Source of the DNA: JAHEKD01 sp965204695
GTDB lineage: Bacteria; Pseudomonadota; Gammaproteobacteria; Arenicellales; JAHEKD01
Length of the DNA: 64,000 bases
Direction of reading: 5' to 3'
Assembly (NCBI GenBank): GCA_965204695.1
Contig: OZ242007.1
Location: 3,782,001-3,846,000 of the forward strand
Shown here one piece after another: positions 1 through 8,987 of this stretch. The first letter of the stretch is position 1, and each line of letters opens with the position of its first letter. Under the pieces are notes generated by a model. That model saw nothing but the letters and a program-made list of their open reading frames with translations. It made no database searches and was not told where the DNA came from. The position numbers were made by a program, and so were the translations under genes.

Positions 1-399
1 TCAAAATTTTCAGTTACAGCCAGAGATACAAATAATTGGTCTGCAGTAGGTGATGGTGCGGTTATGATTGAACAAAGCTCTATCGATACTGTAGTTTGGC
101 GAGAAAAAGGAACCTGGAATCAAAATTTGGGGTATCTTGAATTTTCGAATGTTTATCGCTGGACTAAATCTGACGATAAAAAATTTAGACTTGAACATTT
201 GCGTTTTGGGGATGATAAACCGGTTGTTCTAGTCGATATCAAGCCGCTTGATGGGCATCATTGGCAGTCAATAGCACCGCATTATTGCGGTCAGGATGAA
301 TATTTCTTAAGTATAAAGCTAAAAGCAGATCAACTTATTTTAGATTGGAGAATTATGGGGCCAAATAAAGATCAACAGTCAACAATTTATTACAGTTAA
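1..399 (+). CDS. DUF6314-like protein, 5'-truncated by the window edge
   Basis: The reading frame is open from base 1 through the TAA at 397-399, so the gene begins before the window; the ATG at 64 is probably internal. The visible protein has no membrane segment. Its C-terminal part carries an H-x-C-x-x-D-x-Y motif (APHYCGQDEY) followed by a W-R-x-x-G-P-x-K-D element (DWRIMGPNKD) and a final Y. This is the pattern I associate with the DUF6314 family, small beta-rich proteins of unknown function. The assignment rests on motif memory, not a search. The next gene on the same strand starts 54 bases later. Confidence 0.6.
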   Translation, partial: SKFSVTARDTNNWSAVGDGAVMIEQSSIDTVVWREKGTWNQNLGYLEFSNVYRWTKSDDKKFRLEHLRFGDDKPVVLVDIKPLDGHHWQSIAPHYCGQDEYFLSIKLKADQLILDWRIMGPNKDQQSTIYYS

Positions 400-453
400 A
401 TAGTGATAATATCTGCCCTGATTGTGTTCCCATATTAACTGAGCGAGGCTAGT

Positions 454-915
454 ATGCAATATTGGTTGATGAAAAGCGAACCCGATGTATACGGGATTGA
501 CCATCTCTATCAACAAAAACGCAAAACGGATCATTGGGATGGTATTCGAAATTACCAGGCCAGAAATTTTATGCGTGACGGGATGAAAAAGGGAGATTTG
601 GCTTTCTTTTATCATTCCAGTTGCCCCGAGCCCGGGGTCGTCGGCATTATGGAAATTGTCAAACAAGCTTATCCAGATCATACTCAGTTTGATCCGGAAG
701 AAAAGTATTATGATCCCAAAAGTAAGCCTGATAATCCACGTTGGTTGATGGTTGATGTTAAATTCAAAGAAAAATTCAAAGACATCATTTCTTTGCAGGC
801 ATTAAAAGCCAACCCCAAATTAGAAGGTATGCGCTTACTGCAAAAAGGTAATCGGCTTTCAATAATGCCGGTAACAAAAAAAGAGTGGGATATTATTAAT
901 CGAATGCGGAGCTAA
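454..915 (+). CDS. EVE domain-containing protein (Thyn1/YTH-like fold)
   Basis: This 153-residue protein is a complete stand-alone EVE domain. It opens with the family signature WLMKSEPDVY and continues with a HWDGIRNYQARN segment and a KKGDLAFFYHSS segment, all diagnostic of the Thyn1-like EVE family. EVE domains share the PUA/YTH fold and are thought to read modified bases in RNA or DNA; the physiological role of single-domain bacterial versions is not settled. The length matches the family. The gene is followed after 3 bases by the cyclophilin gene and is probably co-transcribed with it. Confidence 0.9.
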   Translation: MQYWLMKSEPDVYGIDHLYQQKRKTDHWDGIRNYQARNFMRDGMKKGDLAFFYHSSCPEPGVVGIMEIVKQAYPDHTQFDPEEKYYDPKSKPDNPRWLMVDVKFKEKFKDIISLQALKANPKLEGMRLLQKGNRLSIMPVTKKEWDIINRMRS

Positions 916-918
916 AAG

Positions 919-1497
919 GTGAACAGATTTAAGACACTATTATTTTTATCTATTTGGAGTTTTTTTATGACTGAAAACGCAGTAGCGAATGATTGTCCGA
1001 AAGTTAAGTTTTCAACCAATAAAGGCGATATGTTAATCGAACTTTTTTGTGATAAAGCCCCGATTACAACTGAAAACTTTATTCAATATGTTAAAGATGG
1101 ATTTTACGATGGTACAATTTTTCATCGCGTCATCCCCAATTTCGTGATTCAAGGTGGTGGCTTTGAACCTGGAATGAGTCAAAAACAAACGCGGGCAAAT
1201 ATTGAAAATGAAGCAGATAATGGCGTTAAGAACTTGCGGGCGACCTTGTCTATGGCCAGAACGCCAGATCCACATTCCGCTTCTTCCCAGTTTTTTGTTA
1301 ATTTGAAGGATAATGACTTTCTGGATTTTAAATCCAAGTCCTCGCAGGGGTGGGGTTATGCAGTCTTTGCTGAAGTAGTCGAAGGAATGGAAGTTGTTGA
1401 TGCCATCGCAGCAGTGGCCACAGGTAATGCAAGAGGACATCAGGATGTCCCACTTGAGGATGTGATTGTGACCAAGGCTGAGTTAGTTAACGAATAA
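919..1497 (+). CDS. Periplasmic peptidyl-prolyl cis-trans isomerase, cyclophilin type
   Basis: This is a cyclophilin of 192 residues. The domain begins near residue 28 and carries the active-site signature with F68-H69-R70 and Q78 (FHRVIPNFVIQGG), plus the later SSQFFVN element. A GTG start at 919 is preferred over the internal ATG at 967 because it adds a hydrophobic N-terminus (TLLFLSIWSFF) and an AVA-like cleavage site near residue 24, that is, a Sec signal peptide. It should therefore fold exported proteins, like PpiA. It lies 3 bases after the EVE gene and 21 bases before the malonyl-CoA decarboxylase gene. PpiA and PpiB paralogues are not separable by eye, so no symbol is given. Confidence 0.9.
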   Translation: MNRFKTLLFLSIWSFFMTENAVANDCPKVKFSTNKGDMLIELFCDKAPITTENFIQYVKDGFYDGTIFHRVIPNFVIQGGGFEPGMSQKQTRANIENEADNGVKNLRATLSMARTPDPHSASSQFFVNLKDNDFLDFKSKSSQGWGYAVFAEVVEGMEVVDAIAAVATGNARGHQDVPLEDVIVTKAELVNE

Positions 1498-1518
1498 ACA
1501 GCGTTTAGAAACTCTTTC

Positions 1519-2838
1519 ATGAATCAACCTTTTGTGCAAAGTGTCTTAGGCTCTATTGCCAGGGCAGGTGTGGGCTTGCTTGAACGTCGTGCCTATAAGC
1601 CCGATGGTGATAAGTTAGTCGACCTTTGCCAGGATTTGTTATCAGAAAAAGGAGAGGCATCGGGTATTGCTCTAGCCTGGAATGTACTACAGACCTACGA
1701 AGCATTAGAAGATTCAGAAAAGTTGAAATTTTTTGAGTTTCTGGAATCTCAGATGTCACCTGACGTAGAGCAAATACAGTCAGCCCTGAACGATTATAAA
1801 GATAATGCTGATTCAGATAATCTACAGGTTTTGATTGAAGCCGCTGAACCTAAAAGACAGGAACTAATCCGGCGCATGAATATGGCACCAGAAGGGATAT
1901 ATTCTCTGGTGAGCATGCGGCGAGATTTGCTTAGCTTGCAGAAGCAAAACCCTGATCTGAAGATCGTGGATAATGATTTTCGGGCTTTATTTGCTTCCTG
2001 GTTTAATCGCGGATTTTTAAATCTGCGACGGATAGATTGGAAGACACCTGCACATATTCTGGAAAAACTCATTGCCTATGAATCAGTACATGCGATCAAA
2101 AACTGGGATGATCTACGCCGGCGTCTTGCAAGTGATCGACGATGTTATGCTTTTTATCATCCGGCTTTTGGGGAGGATGAGCCGCTTATTTTTGTTGAAA
2201 TTGCTTTAGTTGATCATTTAGCAGACAACATTCAGTCCTTATTAGATCTCGATGAATCTGTTGGTGATCCGACCAAAGCGAATACTGCAATTTTTTACTC
2301 AATCAACAATTGCCAGCCTGGGTTGAGGGGAATTTCTCTGGGCAACTTTTTGATTAAACAGGTAGTCTCAGATTTACAGGCTGATCTACCAAATTTACGA
2401 ACATTCTCTACACTTTCACCTATTCCTGGATTTGTGAAGTGGTTGAGAAAAGTTGCTTATGCAGACGAGGATACGCCCATTCGTGAATCGGCTATTGAGA
2501 TCTCGGAATATATTGATAGCAGTGATTTAGTTAAAGATGACAAAACTGCTAAAAAATTGGAAAAACCCATTAAAAAACTTTGTGCGCACTATTTAATTAA
2601 TGAAAAAGCGGCTGATGAGGTGGTATTAAATCCTGTTGCACGCTTTCATTTAGGTAACGGGGCTAGATTAGAACGAATAAATTGGCTAGCTGATACATCA
2701 GACAAAGGCATTAATCAATCAGCTAGTTTGATGGTTAATTACCTGTATGATTTAAAACATATCGAAGCAAATCATGAATTATTTGTTAAGCAAAATGAAG
2801 TGATTGCCTCCATTCAAGTGAAAAATTTGCTCAAATAA
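1519..2838 (+). CDS. Malonyl-CoA decarboxylase
   Basis: This 439-residue protein matches the malonyl-CoA decarboxylase family, which converts malonyl-CoA to acetyl-CoA and CO2. An all-helical N-terminal domain (about 1-165) is followed by the acetyltransferase-like catalytic domain. The TLSPIPGF motif holds the serine equivalent to the catalytic Ser of the human enzyme (S300 here), and FHLGNGA holds the catalytic His (H377 here). The Pro-Gly-Leu-Arg-Gly stretch at about 267-271 is also conserved. The protein is about the size of other bacterial members. Its stop codon abuts the ATG of the next gene, so the two are probably translationally coupled. No malonate transporter or malonyl-CoA synthetase is adjacent. 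Confidence 0.93.
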   Translation: MNQPFVQSVLGSIARAGVGLLERRAYKPDGDKLVDLCQDLLSEKGEASGIALAWNVLQTYEALEDSEKLKFFEFLESQMSPDVEQIQSALNDYKDNADSDNLQVLIEAAEPKRQELIRRMNMAPEGIYSLVSMRRDLLSLQKQNPDLKIVDNDFRALFASWFNRGFLNLRRIDWKTPAHILEKLIAYESVHAIKNWDDLRRRLASDRRCYAFYHPAFGEDEPLIFVEIALVDHLADNIQSLLDLDESVGDPTKANTAIFYSINNCQPGLRGISLGNFLIKQVVSDLQADLPNLRTFSTLSPIPGFVKWLRKVAYADEDTPIRESAIEISEYIDSSDLVKDDKTAKKLEKPIKKLCAHYLINEKAADEVVLNPVARFHLGNGARLERINWLADTSDKGINQSASLMVNYLYDLKHIEANHELFVKQNEVIASIQVKNLLK

Positions 2839-3618
2839 ATGGATTGGATTTACCTTAGTAAATTAATACCTACATTTTTATATCCATTAAATTTAACTTT
2901 TCTATTACTTCTTTTAGCGTTTGTTTTTTTAAAACTTGGCAAAAGAAAGTTAGCAATCACTCTTAGTATTATTTCAGCCAGTGTTTTGTTGGTGAGTGCT
3001 TTACCACAAACACCGTATTTTTTAATCAAAAATCTTGAACGTAAGTTTACTTCTTACAAAGCTATGGACGCACCGCAGGCAGATGCAATATTGATTTTAG
3101 GGGGGGCGTTAGCATTACCACAATATCCACGAATTGATTTGGAGTTAGTCGGTAGTTCTGATCGTATACGTTTTGCTGGACAACTCTATAAAGCCAAAAA
3201 AGCAAAGAAAATTGTTATTGCAGGTGGAAATGTTTTTCCACAGAAGGACGTAAGAGGTGAAGCCTTTTATATCGCTCAATTACTGATTGAATGGGGAGTT
3301 CCACAAGACGATATCCTTTTCGAGGAAGACAGCCGCAACACTTATGAGAATGCTGTCTATGTAAAACCCTTGCTGCAGCGTAACAATCTTAAGTCAGTCC
3401 TATTAGTCACATCAGCGACTCATATGCCCAGGGCTTATGCTGTTTTTAAGACACAGAATATTGATGTGATAGCTATGCCAACGGATTACTTAGTGACTGA
3501 TAACGATGACCCGGTGGTGTTTAATTGGATTCCAACAGCACAAGCATTATCGGCAACAACTTGGATTTTAAAAGAATATCTGGGTTGGTGGTATTATCGT
3601 CTTCGTGGCTATATTTGA
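2839..3618 (+). CDS. ElyC/YdcF-like DUF218 membrane protein
   Basis: The 259-residue protein has two N-terminal membrane segments (about 10-30 and 36-56) followed by a periplasmic DUF218 domain. Domain landmarks are ADAILILGGAL, the acidic EEDSRNTYENA motif and LLVTSATHMPRA. This layout matches ElyC (YcbC) of E. coli, implicated in envelope and peptidoglycan-precursor homeostasis; other DUF218 proteins such as SanA and YdcF are alternatives. The ATG immediately follows the TAA of the decarboxylase gene. It converges on mazG with only 7 bases between stop codons. Confidence 0.82.
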   Translation: MDWIYLSKLIPTFLYPLNLTFLLLLLAFVFLKLGKRKLAITLSIISASVLLVSALPQTPYFLIKNLERKFTSYKAMDAPQADAILILGGALALPQYPRIDLELVGSSDRIRFAGQLYKAKKAKKIVIAGGNVFPQKDVRGEAFYIAQLLIEWGVPQDDILFEEDSRNTYENAVYVKPLLQRNNLKSVLLVTSATHMPRAYAVFKTQNIDVIAMPTDYLVTDNDDPVVFNWIPTAQALSATTWILKEYLGWWYYRLRGYI

Positions 3619-3625
3619 GCACAAG

Positions 3626-4429
3626 TTAATAATCTTTCAGATAATCCTTGGCTTTTTGCCAATATGATTCAAGTTCTTCTAAAGATGCGTCCGTCATATT
3701 TTGCTTTTTGTTAAAAAATTCTTGCTCGATATAGTTGAAGCGATTTTCGAATCGTTGATTCGCCAGTCTCAGAGCTTGTTCGGCATCAATATTTAAGTGT
3801 CGGGACAAATTTACACAAGCGGTGAGTAAATCACCAACTTCATGCTGAATGTTGTTTTTATCATCAGTGTCTACGGCTTGTTCTAATTCAGCAATTTCTT
3901 CATATAATTTTTCTTTAACTCGGCTAACATCATTCCAGTCAAAGCCGGTTTTGGCAGCACGATTTTGTAGTTTTTGCGAGCGTGACAAGGCAGGCATGGA
4001 TTTTGGGACATTATCTAGAACACTAGTGAATTGCTTTTCACTATTGGATTTGCCTTTTTCCTGCTGTTTAGATTTTTCCCAATGGGCCTTGAGTTCATTT
4101 TCATTCTCAAATTTCTGATCGCCAAATACATGCGGATGGCGTCTATACATTTTTATTATCAAATGATTAATAATATCAATCAAATCAAATTGGCCATCTT
4201 CCTGAGCGATTTGTGCATAAAACACAATTTGAAATAATAAGTCGCCTAATTCATCTTTTAGCTCTTTAATGTCTCCCGACTCAATTGCAGAGATAACTTC
4301 ATGAGTTTCCTCTAGTGTGTAGGGCGTCAGAGACTGATAAGTTTGTCGCTTATCCCAAGGGCATCCTGTATCAGGCGCACGTAGAGCTTTCATCATTGTT
4401 ATCAATCGACATAAAGCATCATCGTTCAT
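3626..4429 (-). CDS. mazG: Nucleoside triphosphate pyrophosphohydrolase MazG
   Basis: This 267-residue protein has the tandem MazG architecture of E. coli MazG. The first domain shows the metal-binding ExxE pair (LEETHEV) and KDELGDLLFQIVFYA; the second shows YEEIAELEQAV and HEVGDLLTACVNLSRHL. The enzyme hydrolyses NTPs and dNTPs to monophosphates and pyrophosphate, cleaning the pool and modulating the stringent response. Length agrees with the family (about 263). Its ATG overlaps the stop of the upstream phosphopantetheinyl transferase gene by 4 bases, indicating coupling. No relA or mazEF module is nearby. Confidence 0.95.
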   Translation of the reverse strand: MNDDALCRLITMMKALRAPDTGCPWDKRQTYQSLTPYTLEETHEVISAIESGDIKELKDELGDLLFQIVFYAQIAQEDGQFDLIDIINHLIIKMYRRHPHVFGDQKFENENELKAHWEKSKQQEKGKSNSEKQFTSVLDNVPKSMPALSRSQKLQNRAAKTGFDWNDVSRVKEKLYEEIAELEQAVDTDDKNNIQHEVGDLLTACVNLSRHLNIDAEQALRLANQRFENRFNYIEQEFFNKKQNMTDASLEELESYWQKAKDYLKDY

Positions 4430-5187
4430 TGTAATTCAACCGATTCTATATCAAGTTTGTAAAAACAGATTTTCTCATGGGTCTGTCGACTAACCAGGCA
4501 TGCAATATTATTCTGATAGTTAAACTGAAATAAATACCAATCAATGTCTTTTTGGTCAGTAATCTGATGCCTATAAGAATTAAAATCATCGCATAAGTCG
4601 TATTGCCTCATCGGATAACGAATTCCCAAACCTAAAGCTTTGCCAAAAGCTTCTTTGCGAGTCCATATAGCTAAGAATGCATTCGACTGATCAACGACCT
4701 TGAGTGAATTTATTGCTGCCTGTTCTTTGACGCTAAACTTTTTTTTTGCAATTCGATGGTAGTTGACTTTACGTGGCGTTGATTCCACATCAAGACCCAT
4801 TTCATTATTTAAACTAAAAGCGCAAAGTAGTGTGTTACCAGAATCAGTCGCATTAAAATAAATTTGCCGGTTAAGGTCATCTATATAAGGTTTACCAAGT
4901 GTGCCGTATTTATATTGAACGTGTTGAGGTGATGTATCAAGATAACCGGCCAGTAGCCATCTTAACCACGCTCTAGCTTGAATTTGATGATCTCGCTTAT
5001 CTAGCACAAGCATACGCTGTGCTTTAGTTTTCTCTCTAGAGGATAACCACTGAAGTTGTAGTTCTTGGTAAGGTGGTGATTTTTTTAACGGTATAGCCCA
5101 AACATGAGTTTCGTCGTTCAATAACGGAACACTTTTTTGATCATTCCACTCACAAGGCATCAACGCCATTGAAGAAGAAAGATTCAA
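4426..5187 (-). CDS. 4'-phosphopantetheinyl transferase, Sfp type
   Basis: This 253-residue protein belongs to the Sfp/AcpT superfamily, which transfers phosphopantetheine from CoA to a carrier-protein serine. The two Mg/CoA-binding signatures are present: GLDVEST at mid-protein and WTRKEAFGKALGLGI further on. The length fits the two-lobed Sfp subfamily, not the short AcpS. No polyketide or peptide synthetase lies in the window, so the carrier partner is unknown; it may serve fatty-acid carrier protein or a distant locus. It sits between a 76-residue orphan gene (2-base gap) and mazG (4-base overlap). Confidence 0.88.
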   Translation of the reverse strand: MNLSSSMALMPCEWNDQKSVPLLNDETHVWAIPLKKSPPYQELQLQWLSSREKTKAQRMLVLDKRDHQIQARAWLRWLLAGYLDTSPQHVQYKYGTLGKPYIDDLNRQIYFNATDSGNTLLCAFSLNNEMGLDVESTPRKVNYHRIAKKKFSVKEQAAINSLKVVDQSNAFLAIWTRKEAFGKALGLGIRYPMRQYDLCDDFNSYRHQITDQKDIDWYLFQFNYQNNIACLVSRQTHEKICFYKLDIESVELQ

Positions 5188-5189
5188 AT

Positions 5190-5420
5190 CTAGCCTTGTT
5201 TAGCAGCTTGTCGAGGTGAGGCGTTATTTAAAGAATTTAGTCGAGCCAATACTCGTTCTTCTTCACTGGCATCTCTATTTTCTTGTTTGAGGTGAATAAT
5301 ACGATACTGCAAACCTTGAATATCGAAAAGGAAGGTTTCAGTTCCATTTGAGAACTCAGCCACGACTCCTTCTCCAGGCAGTTCATAGAAGTTGGCGAAT
5401 TTTAGTTGTTTTTGATACAT
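5190..5420 (-). CDS. Small hypothetical protein (76 aa)
   Basis: I do not recognise this 76-residue protein. The first half looks like a compact beta-rich domain (residues 1-45, alternating hydrophobics with GEGVVAEFSNGTETFLF). The second half is a charged helix rich in Glu, Arg and Asn. There is no signal peptide, membrane segment or cysteine pattern. It lies 13 bases after ilvA and 2 bases before the phosphopantetheinyl transferase gene on the same strand, a spacing that favours a real translated gene in that operon. Its function cannot be inferred from context. Confidence 0.6.
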   Translation of the reverse strand: MYQKQLKFANFYELPGEGVVAEFSNGTETFLFDIQGLQYRIIHLKQENRDASEEERVLARLNSLNNASPRQAAKQG

Positions 5421-5433
5421 ATAGTATTTTTAA

Positions 5434-6945
5434 CTAACCCAAGAATAATTTATAAACCGGATTGTCAGTTTCTTCAACATAATCATAACCAATATTGTCA
5501 AGAAATTGCAGAAAATCATCATTTTCTTCTGGTGGAACCTGTATCCCGACTAAAACCCGGCCAAAATCTGCACCGTGATTACGATAATGAAACATGCTGA
5601 TATTCCAGTTTTCACCCATTTGAGTTAAAAAATTCAATAACGCACCTGGCCTTTCTGGAAAGATAAATCGGAAAACTTGTTCATTATCAGCTAGTGGTGC
5701 ATGGCCGCCGACCATATGACGAATATGAAGCTTTGCCATTTCGTTATGGGTTAAATCAAGTATTTCATAACCTTGTGAAGCAAGATTATCCATCACTTGT
5801 TTGCTTTCTTTATAGTCTTTTGACTGAATCCCTACATAAACGTGGGCTGTTGTTGGGTCCGCAAATCGATAATTAAATTCTGTAATTTGCCTGGCACTTA
5901 ATGTGGAACAGAATTGTTTAAAACTTCCGGGACGTTCGGGGATGGTAGCAGCAAATATACCTTCACGTTGTTCCCCAATTTCTGCACGTTCTGAGATGTG
6001 TCTGAGTCTGTCAAAGTTAACATTAGCACCGGAATTAATTGCGATGAAAGTTCTGTCTGTGCAATTGTGCTCAGCAATATATTTTTTAATTCCAGCTACT
6101 CCGATTGCACCAGATGGTTCAACGATAGCACGGGTGTCTTCAAAGATATCCTTAACAGCAGCACAAATTTCATCTGTATCGACCGTCATAAACTCGTCGG
6201 TATATTTTCTTGCTAACTCAAAGGTATGCTCTCCAACTAATCTGACAGCCACACCATCAGCGAAAAGCCCGACCCGATCAAGTTGTATCCGTTCACCTTT
6301 TTCAACGGATTGCTTCATTGCATCAGAATTATCGGGTTCGACTCCAATAATTTTAACTTCTGGTCGAATCTGCTTAATATAAGTAGCCACGCCTGCTAGT
6401 AACCCTCCACCACCAACAGGTATAAATACACCATCAATGTGTCCTGAATGTTGTTTCAAAAGTTCGAATCCAACTGTTCCCTGGCCAGCAATCACATCGA
6501 CATCATCAAATGGAGGGATATATGCCATTTGTTTTTCTTCGGCTAATTTTTTTGCATGAATATTGGCATCATCAAACATATCACCAACCAATTGGACTTC
6601 TGCACCGAGTGATTTAACTCCATCAACTTTGATCTCCGGTGTGGTGACAGGCATTACAATAATTGCTTTGCATCCTATTTTTTTTGCGGCATATGCAACT
6701 CCTTGTGCATGATTGCCTGCCGAGGCAGCGACTACACCGTTGGATAAAGTAGCTTTAGGTAAATTAACCAGCTTATTGTAAGCGCCACGAATTTTGTAGG
6801 TAAACACATCTTGTTCATCTTCTCTTTTTAACCAAATACTATTGTTTAATCTGGCCGATAATTTATTAGCTTGCTGCAGGCGAGTTTCGTGTGCCACATC
6901 ATACACACGTGCATTCAGTACTTTTTTAAGATAATCTACCGACAT
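5434..6945 (-). CDS. ilvA: Threonine ammonia-lyase (threonine deaminase), biosynthetic
   Basis: This 503-residue enzyme matches biosynthetic IlvA, which converts threonine to 2-oxobutanoate, the first step to isoleucine. The PLP lysine is K51 in TYKIRGAY, and the glycine-rich phosphate-binding loop is PVGGGGLLAG. Two C-terminal ACT-like regulatory domains (about 330-410 and 425-503) mark the allosteric, isoleucine-inhibited form and exclude the short catabolic TdcB. It is transcribed divergently from rpiA across only 37 bases, an arrangement common in gammaproteobacteria. Confidence 0.96.
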   Translation of the reverse strand: MSVDYLKKVLNARVYDVAHETRLQQANKLSARLNNSIWLKREDEQDVFTYKIRGAYNKLVNLPKATLSNGVVAASAGNHAQGVAYAAKKIGCKAIIVMPVTTPEIKVDGVKSLGAEVQLVGDMFDDANIHAKKLAEEKQMAYIPPFDDVDVIAGQGTVGFELLKQHSGHIDGVFIPVGGGGLLAGVATYIKQIRPEVKIIGVEPDNSDAMKQSVEKGERIQLDRVGLFADGVAVRLVGEHTFELARKYTDEFMTVDTDEICAAVKDIFEDTRAIVEPSGAIGVAGIKKYIAEHNCTDRTFIAINSGANVNFDRLRHISERAEIGEQREGIFAATIPERPGSFKQFCSTLSARQITEFNYRFADPTTAHVYVGIQSKDYKESKQVMDNLASQGYEILDLTHNEMAKLHIRHMVGGHAPLADNEQVFRFIFPERPGALLNFLTQMGENWNISMFHYRNHGADFGRVLVGIQVPPEENDDFLQFLDNIGYDYVEETDNPVYKLFLG

Positions 6946-6982
6946 CTTTTATGCGTTCTATTCAAACAAATGGCCGGTAATT

Positions 6983-7642
6983 ATGACACAAGATGAGATG
7001 AAAAAGGCAGCGGCAGATGCGGCGATTGACTATATTGAATTTGATGATGTGATTGGGGTTGGGACAGGTTCGACTGTTAATCATTTCATCACTGCGCTTG
7101 AAAAAGTGAAAGGAAAAATCGATGCGGCGGTTGCTAGCTCTAATGCCACTGAACAATTATTGAAACAGATTGGGATTAGAGTGTTAGATTTAAATCAGGC
7201 GGGAGACTTGAGGTTGTATGTTGATGGTGCCGATGAAGTTACTCCTCAAGGCTTTATGATCAAAGGCGGTGGCGGTGCGTTGACTCGTGAAAAGATAGTT
7301 GCTGAGGCAAGTGAAAAATTCATCTGTATTGTGGATGAATCTAAATATGTCAAAGTCCTGGGTGAATTTCCATTACCTATCGAAGTTATTCCAATGGCAC
7401 AGAGCATGGTTGCAAGACGTTTAGTTAAATTAGGCGGGCAGCCTGAATTACGAGCAGATTTTGTTACTGACAACGGAAATATTGTTATTGATGTTAAAAA
7501 TATAGATTTAACTAACCCTATAGAAATGGAAAAAAGGTTGAATAATATTCCGGGTGTTGTGACTAATGGATTGTTTGCTTTGAACAGTGCCGCATTAGTG
7601 CTGTCAGCAAATCCCAATGGAGTTGAAAAAATCAGCTGTTGA
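6983..7642 (+). CDS. rpiA: Ribose-5-phosphate isomerase A
   Basis: This is a complete RpiA of 219 residues (E. coli 219), interconverting ribose-5-phosphate and ribulose-5-phosphate in the pentose phosphate pathway. Signature motifs are GVGTGSTV, DGADEV and KGGGGAL. It is divergent from ilvA; their promoters must share the 37-base gap. The 3' end overlaps the convergent gene at 7632 by 11 bases. Confidence 0.97.
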   Translation: MTQDEMKKAAADAAIDYIEFDDVIGVGTGSTVNHFITALEKVKGKIDAAVASSNATEQLLKQIGIRVLDLNQAGDLRLYVDGADEVTPQGFMIKGGGGALTREKIVAEASEKFICIVDESKYVKVLGEFPLPIEVIPMAQSMVARRLVKLGGQPELRADFVTDNGNIVIDVKNIDLTNPIEMEKRLNNIPGVVTNGLFALNSAALVLSANPNGVEKISC

Positions 7643-8987
7643 GATCTATTTCATATAGATCAAGATGGTTGCCTTGATAAATTAAATTGCCAATTGAATT
7701 AACTTTACTTTGGGTGTTTTGATTATTTGCCGTCAGGCATCGCAAATTCACGTATCTATTTTTGAGATCCTTATTTAGCAATATATATTTAATTTCAGGC
7801 CAACCGCGAGAGCGATGAAGTTTTTGTTTTTCACTGAAATAGGTTTTTAAGGATTTATCCTTATATAGTTCATCAGTCCCACAAAGGTATTTCTGAAATT
7901 CAGAACTAACAAATGGCGAGTTTTCATCTTTTCCTAAACCACCGTGATGAGCTTTAGCCACTGCTGAAAATAACGGTAAGAATGCTAATACGTAATAGCT
8001 TGTGGTTTGATCAGAAATAAAGGAATTATCAGGTTCAATAACACTCATTATTTCCTTTATGTCTTGCCGATAAGCATAGCCAGATTGGGTAATGTATGTA
8101 TCAATAGAGTTATCCAGCCTCCAATGATAAATTGGTGTGTAATTTACTATATATGGTTTTATTGTAGTGAATCCAAGTTTATAGCCCAGATCAGGAGTAA
8201 TAACGTAAATTAAAAAAGCAAATATCAAAGTGGCAATGGTATTTAACTGCCTTTTCTTTATATATGTAGCCAATATATATAAACAGTAGCTACTAATTGT
8301 AAACATGGTTATAAATTCAATGTTTGAAAATGGATTATTGAATTTAAATGAAAGTTTTGAGAATAAAAACAGTAAGGGTAGTAACAGAAAAATTATTGCA
8401 TGGGGAATGATCGCGGTTGATGCTCTATTATGTTTTTTGTTGATCGCATTTGCATAAATAGAGGAACCGGCGACCAAGATAAGGCAACTAATAAAAAAAT
8501 TAACTACAAAAAACTTAACATCAGATAGCAAGGTGTTAATTTTGAAAGTCACAATGGGGGTTTGAGTTTGTGACTCATATTGAAATTGTTCAACGGAAGT
8601 CTTTTGGATATTTTTAATTTCGATGGCTTCGGATAATAAAAGTTTTTCTTTGGATAGAAAAGGTAGATTGATCATTAATCCCGAACGCTGAATGTAGATA
8701 TCGTCAATTGAAAACTTGCCCTTTACTAGAATAGGGACAATGGTTATCTTGTTGCTCGAGTTATCGATTTTAAATGACACCGGGCTGCTATCTGGAAAGG
8801 GTTTGATTTTCAAGTTTTCATGTAATACGACCTCACTCTTGTGCGTTTTCCAGTAGAGCTGCGTTGTGCTGGCATGTTGGCTCTTTACTAAGTAAGTGAC
8901 TTGAGTATTACTGTCAAAATCATTTTTAATTATGATTAAGTGAATCACTGTGACCATAAAAGCCGCGATGCATGCCTTAAGTTTCAT
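7632..8987 (-). CDS. Hypothetical membrane protein of the glycan locus
   Basis: I do not recognise a family for this 451-residue protein. Residues 1-20 form an N-terminal membrane anchor. Residues 25-150 look like an extracytoplasmic beta-rich domain. Several membrane segments follow (about 160-180, 195-215, 225-245, 250-265), then a C-terminal soluble region with a GxxxDE segment and a final YxGNHLDLYEI. The layout resembles a polytopic enzyme with a periplasmic sensing or binding domain. It overlaps the upstream GT-C-like gene by 11 bases and is AT-rich. A role in surface-glycan assembly is inferred only from position. Confidence 0.7.
   Translation of the reverse strand: MKLKACIAAFMVTVIHLIIIKNDFDSNTQVTYLVKSQHASTTQLYWKTHKSEVVLHENLKIKPFPDSSPVSFKIDNSSNKITIVPILVKGKFSIDDIYIQRSGLMINLPFLSKEKLLLSEAIEIKNIQKTSVEQFQYESQTQTPIVTFKINTLLSDVKFFVVNFFISCLILVAGSSIYANAINKKHNRASTAIIPHAIIFLLLPLLFLFSKLSFKFNNPFSNIEFITMFTISSYCLYILATYIKKRQLNTIATLIFAFLIYVITPDLGYKLGFTTIKPYIVNYTPIYHWRLDNSIDTYITQSGYAYRQDIKEIMSVIEPDNSFISDQTTSYYVLAFLPLFSAVAKAHHGGLGKDENSPFVSSEFQKYLCGTDELYKDKSLKTYFSEKQKLHRSRGWPEIKYILLNKDLKNRYVNLRCLTANNQNTQSKVNSIGNLIYQGNHLDLYEIDLNS

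Noticed and set aside
1033..1440. A minus-strand ORF of about 135 codons over the cyclophilin gene
   Set aside because: Shadow of the cyclophilin gene, which carries complete catalytic motifs and a signal peptide.
5903..6382. A long plus-strand ORF of about 159 codons inside ilvA
   Set aside because: It lies wholly within the strongly supported ilvA gene on the other strand and its translation has no domain pattern; it is a shadow frame.
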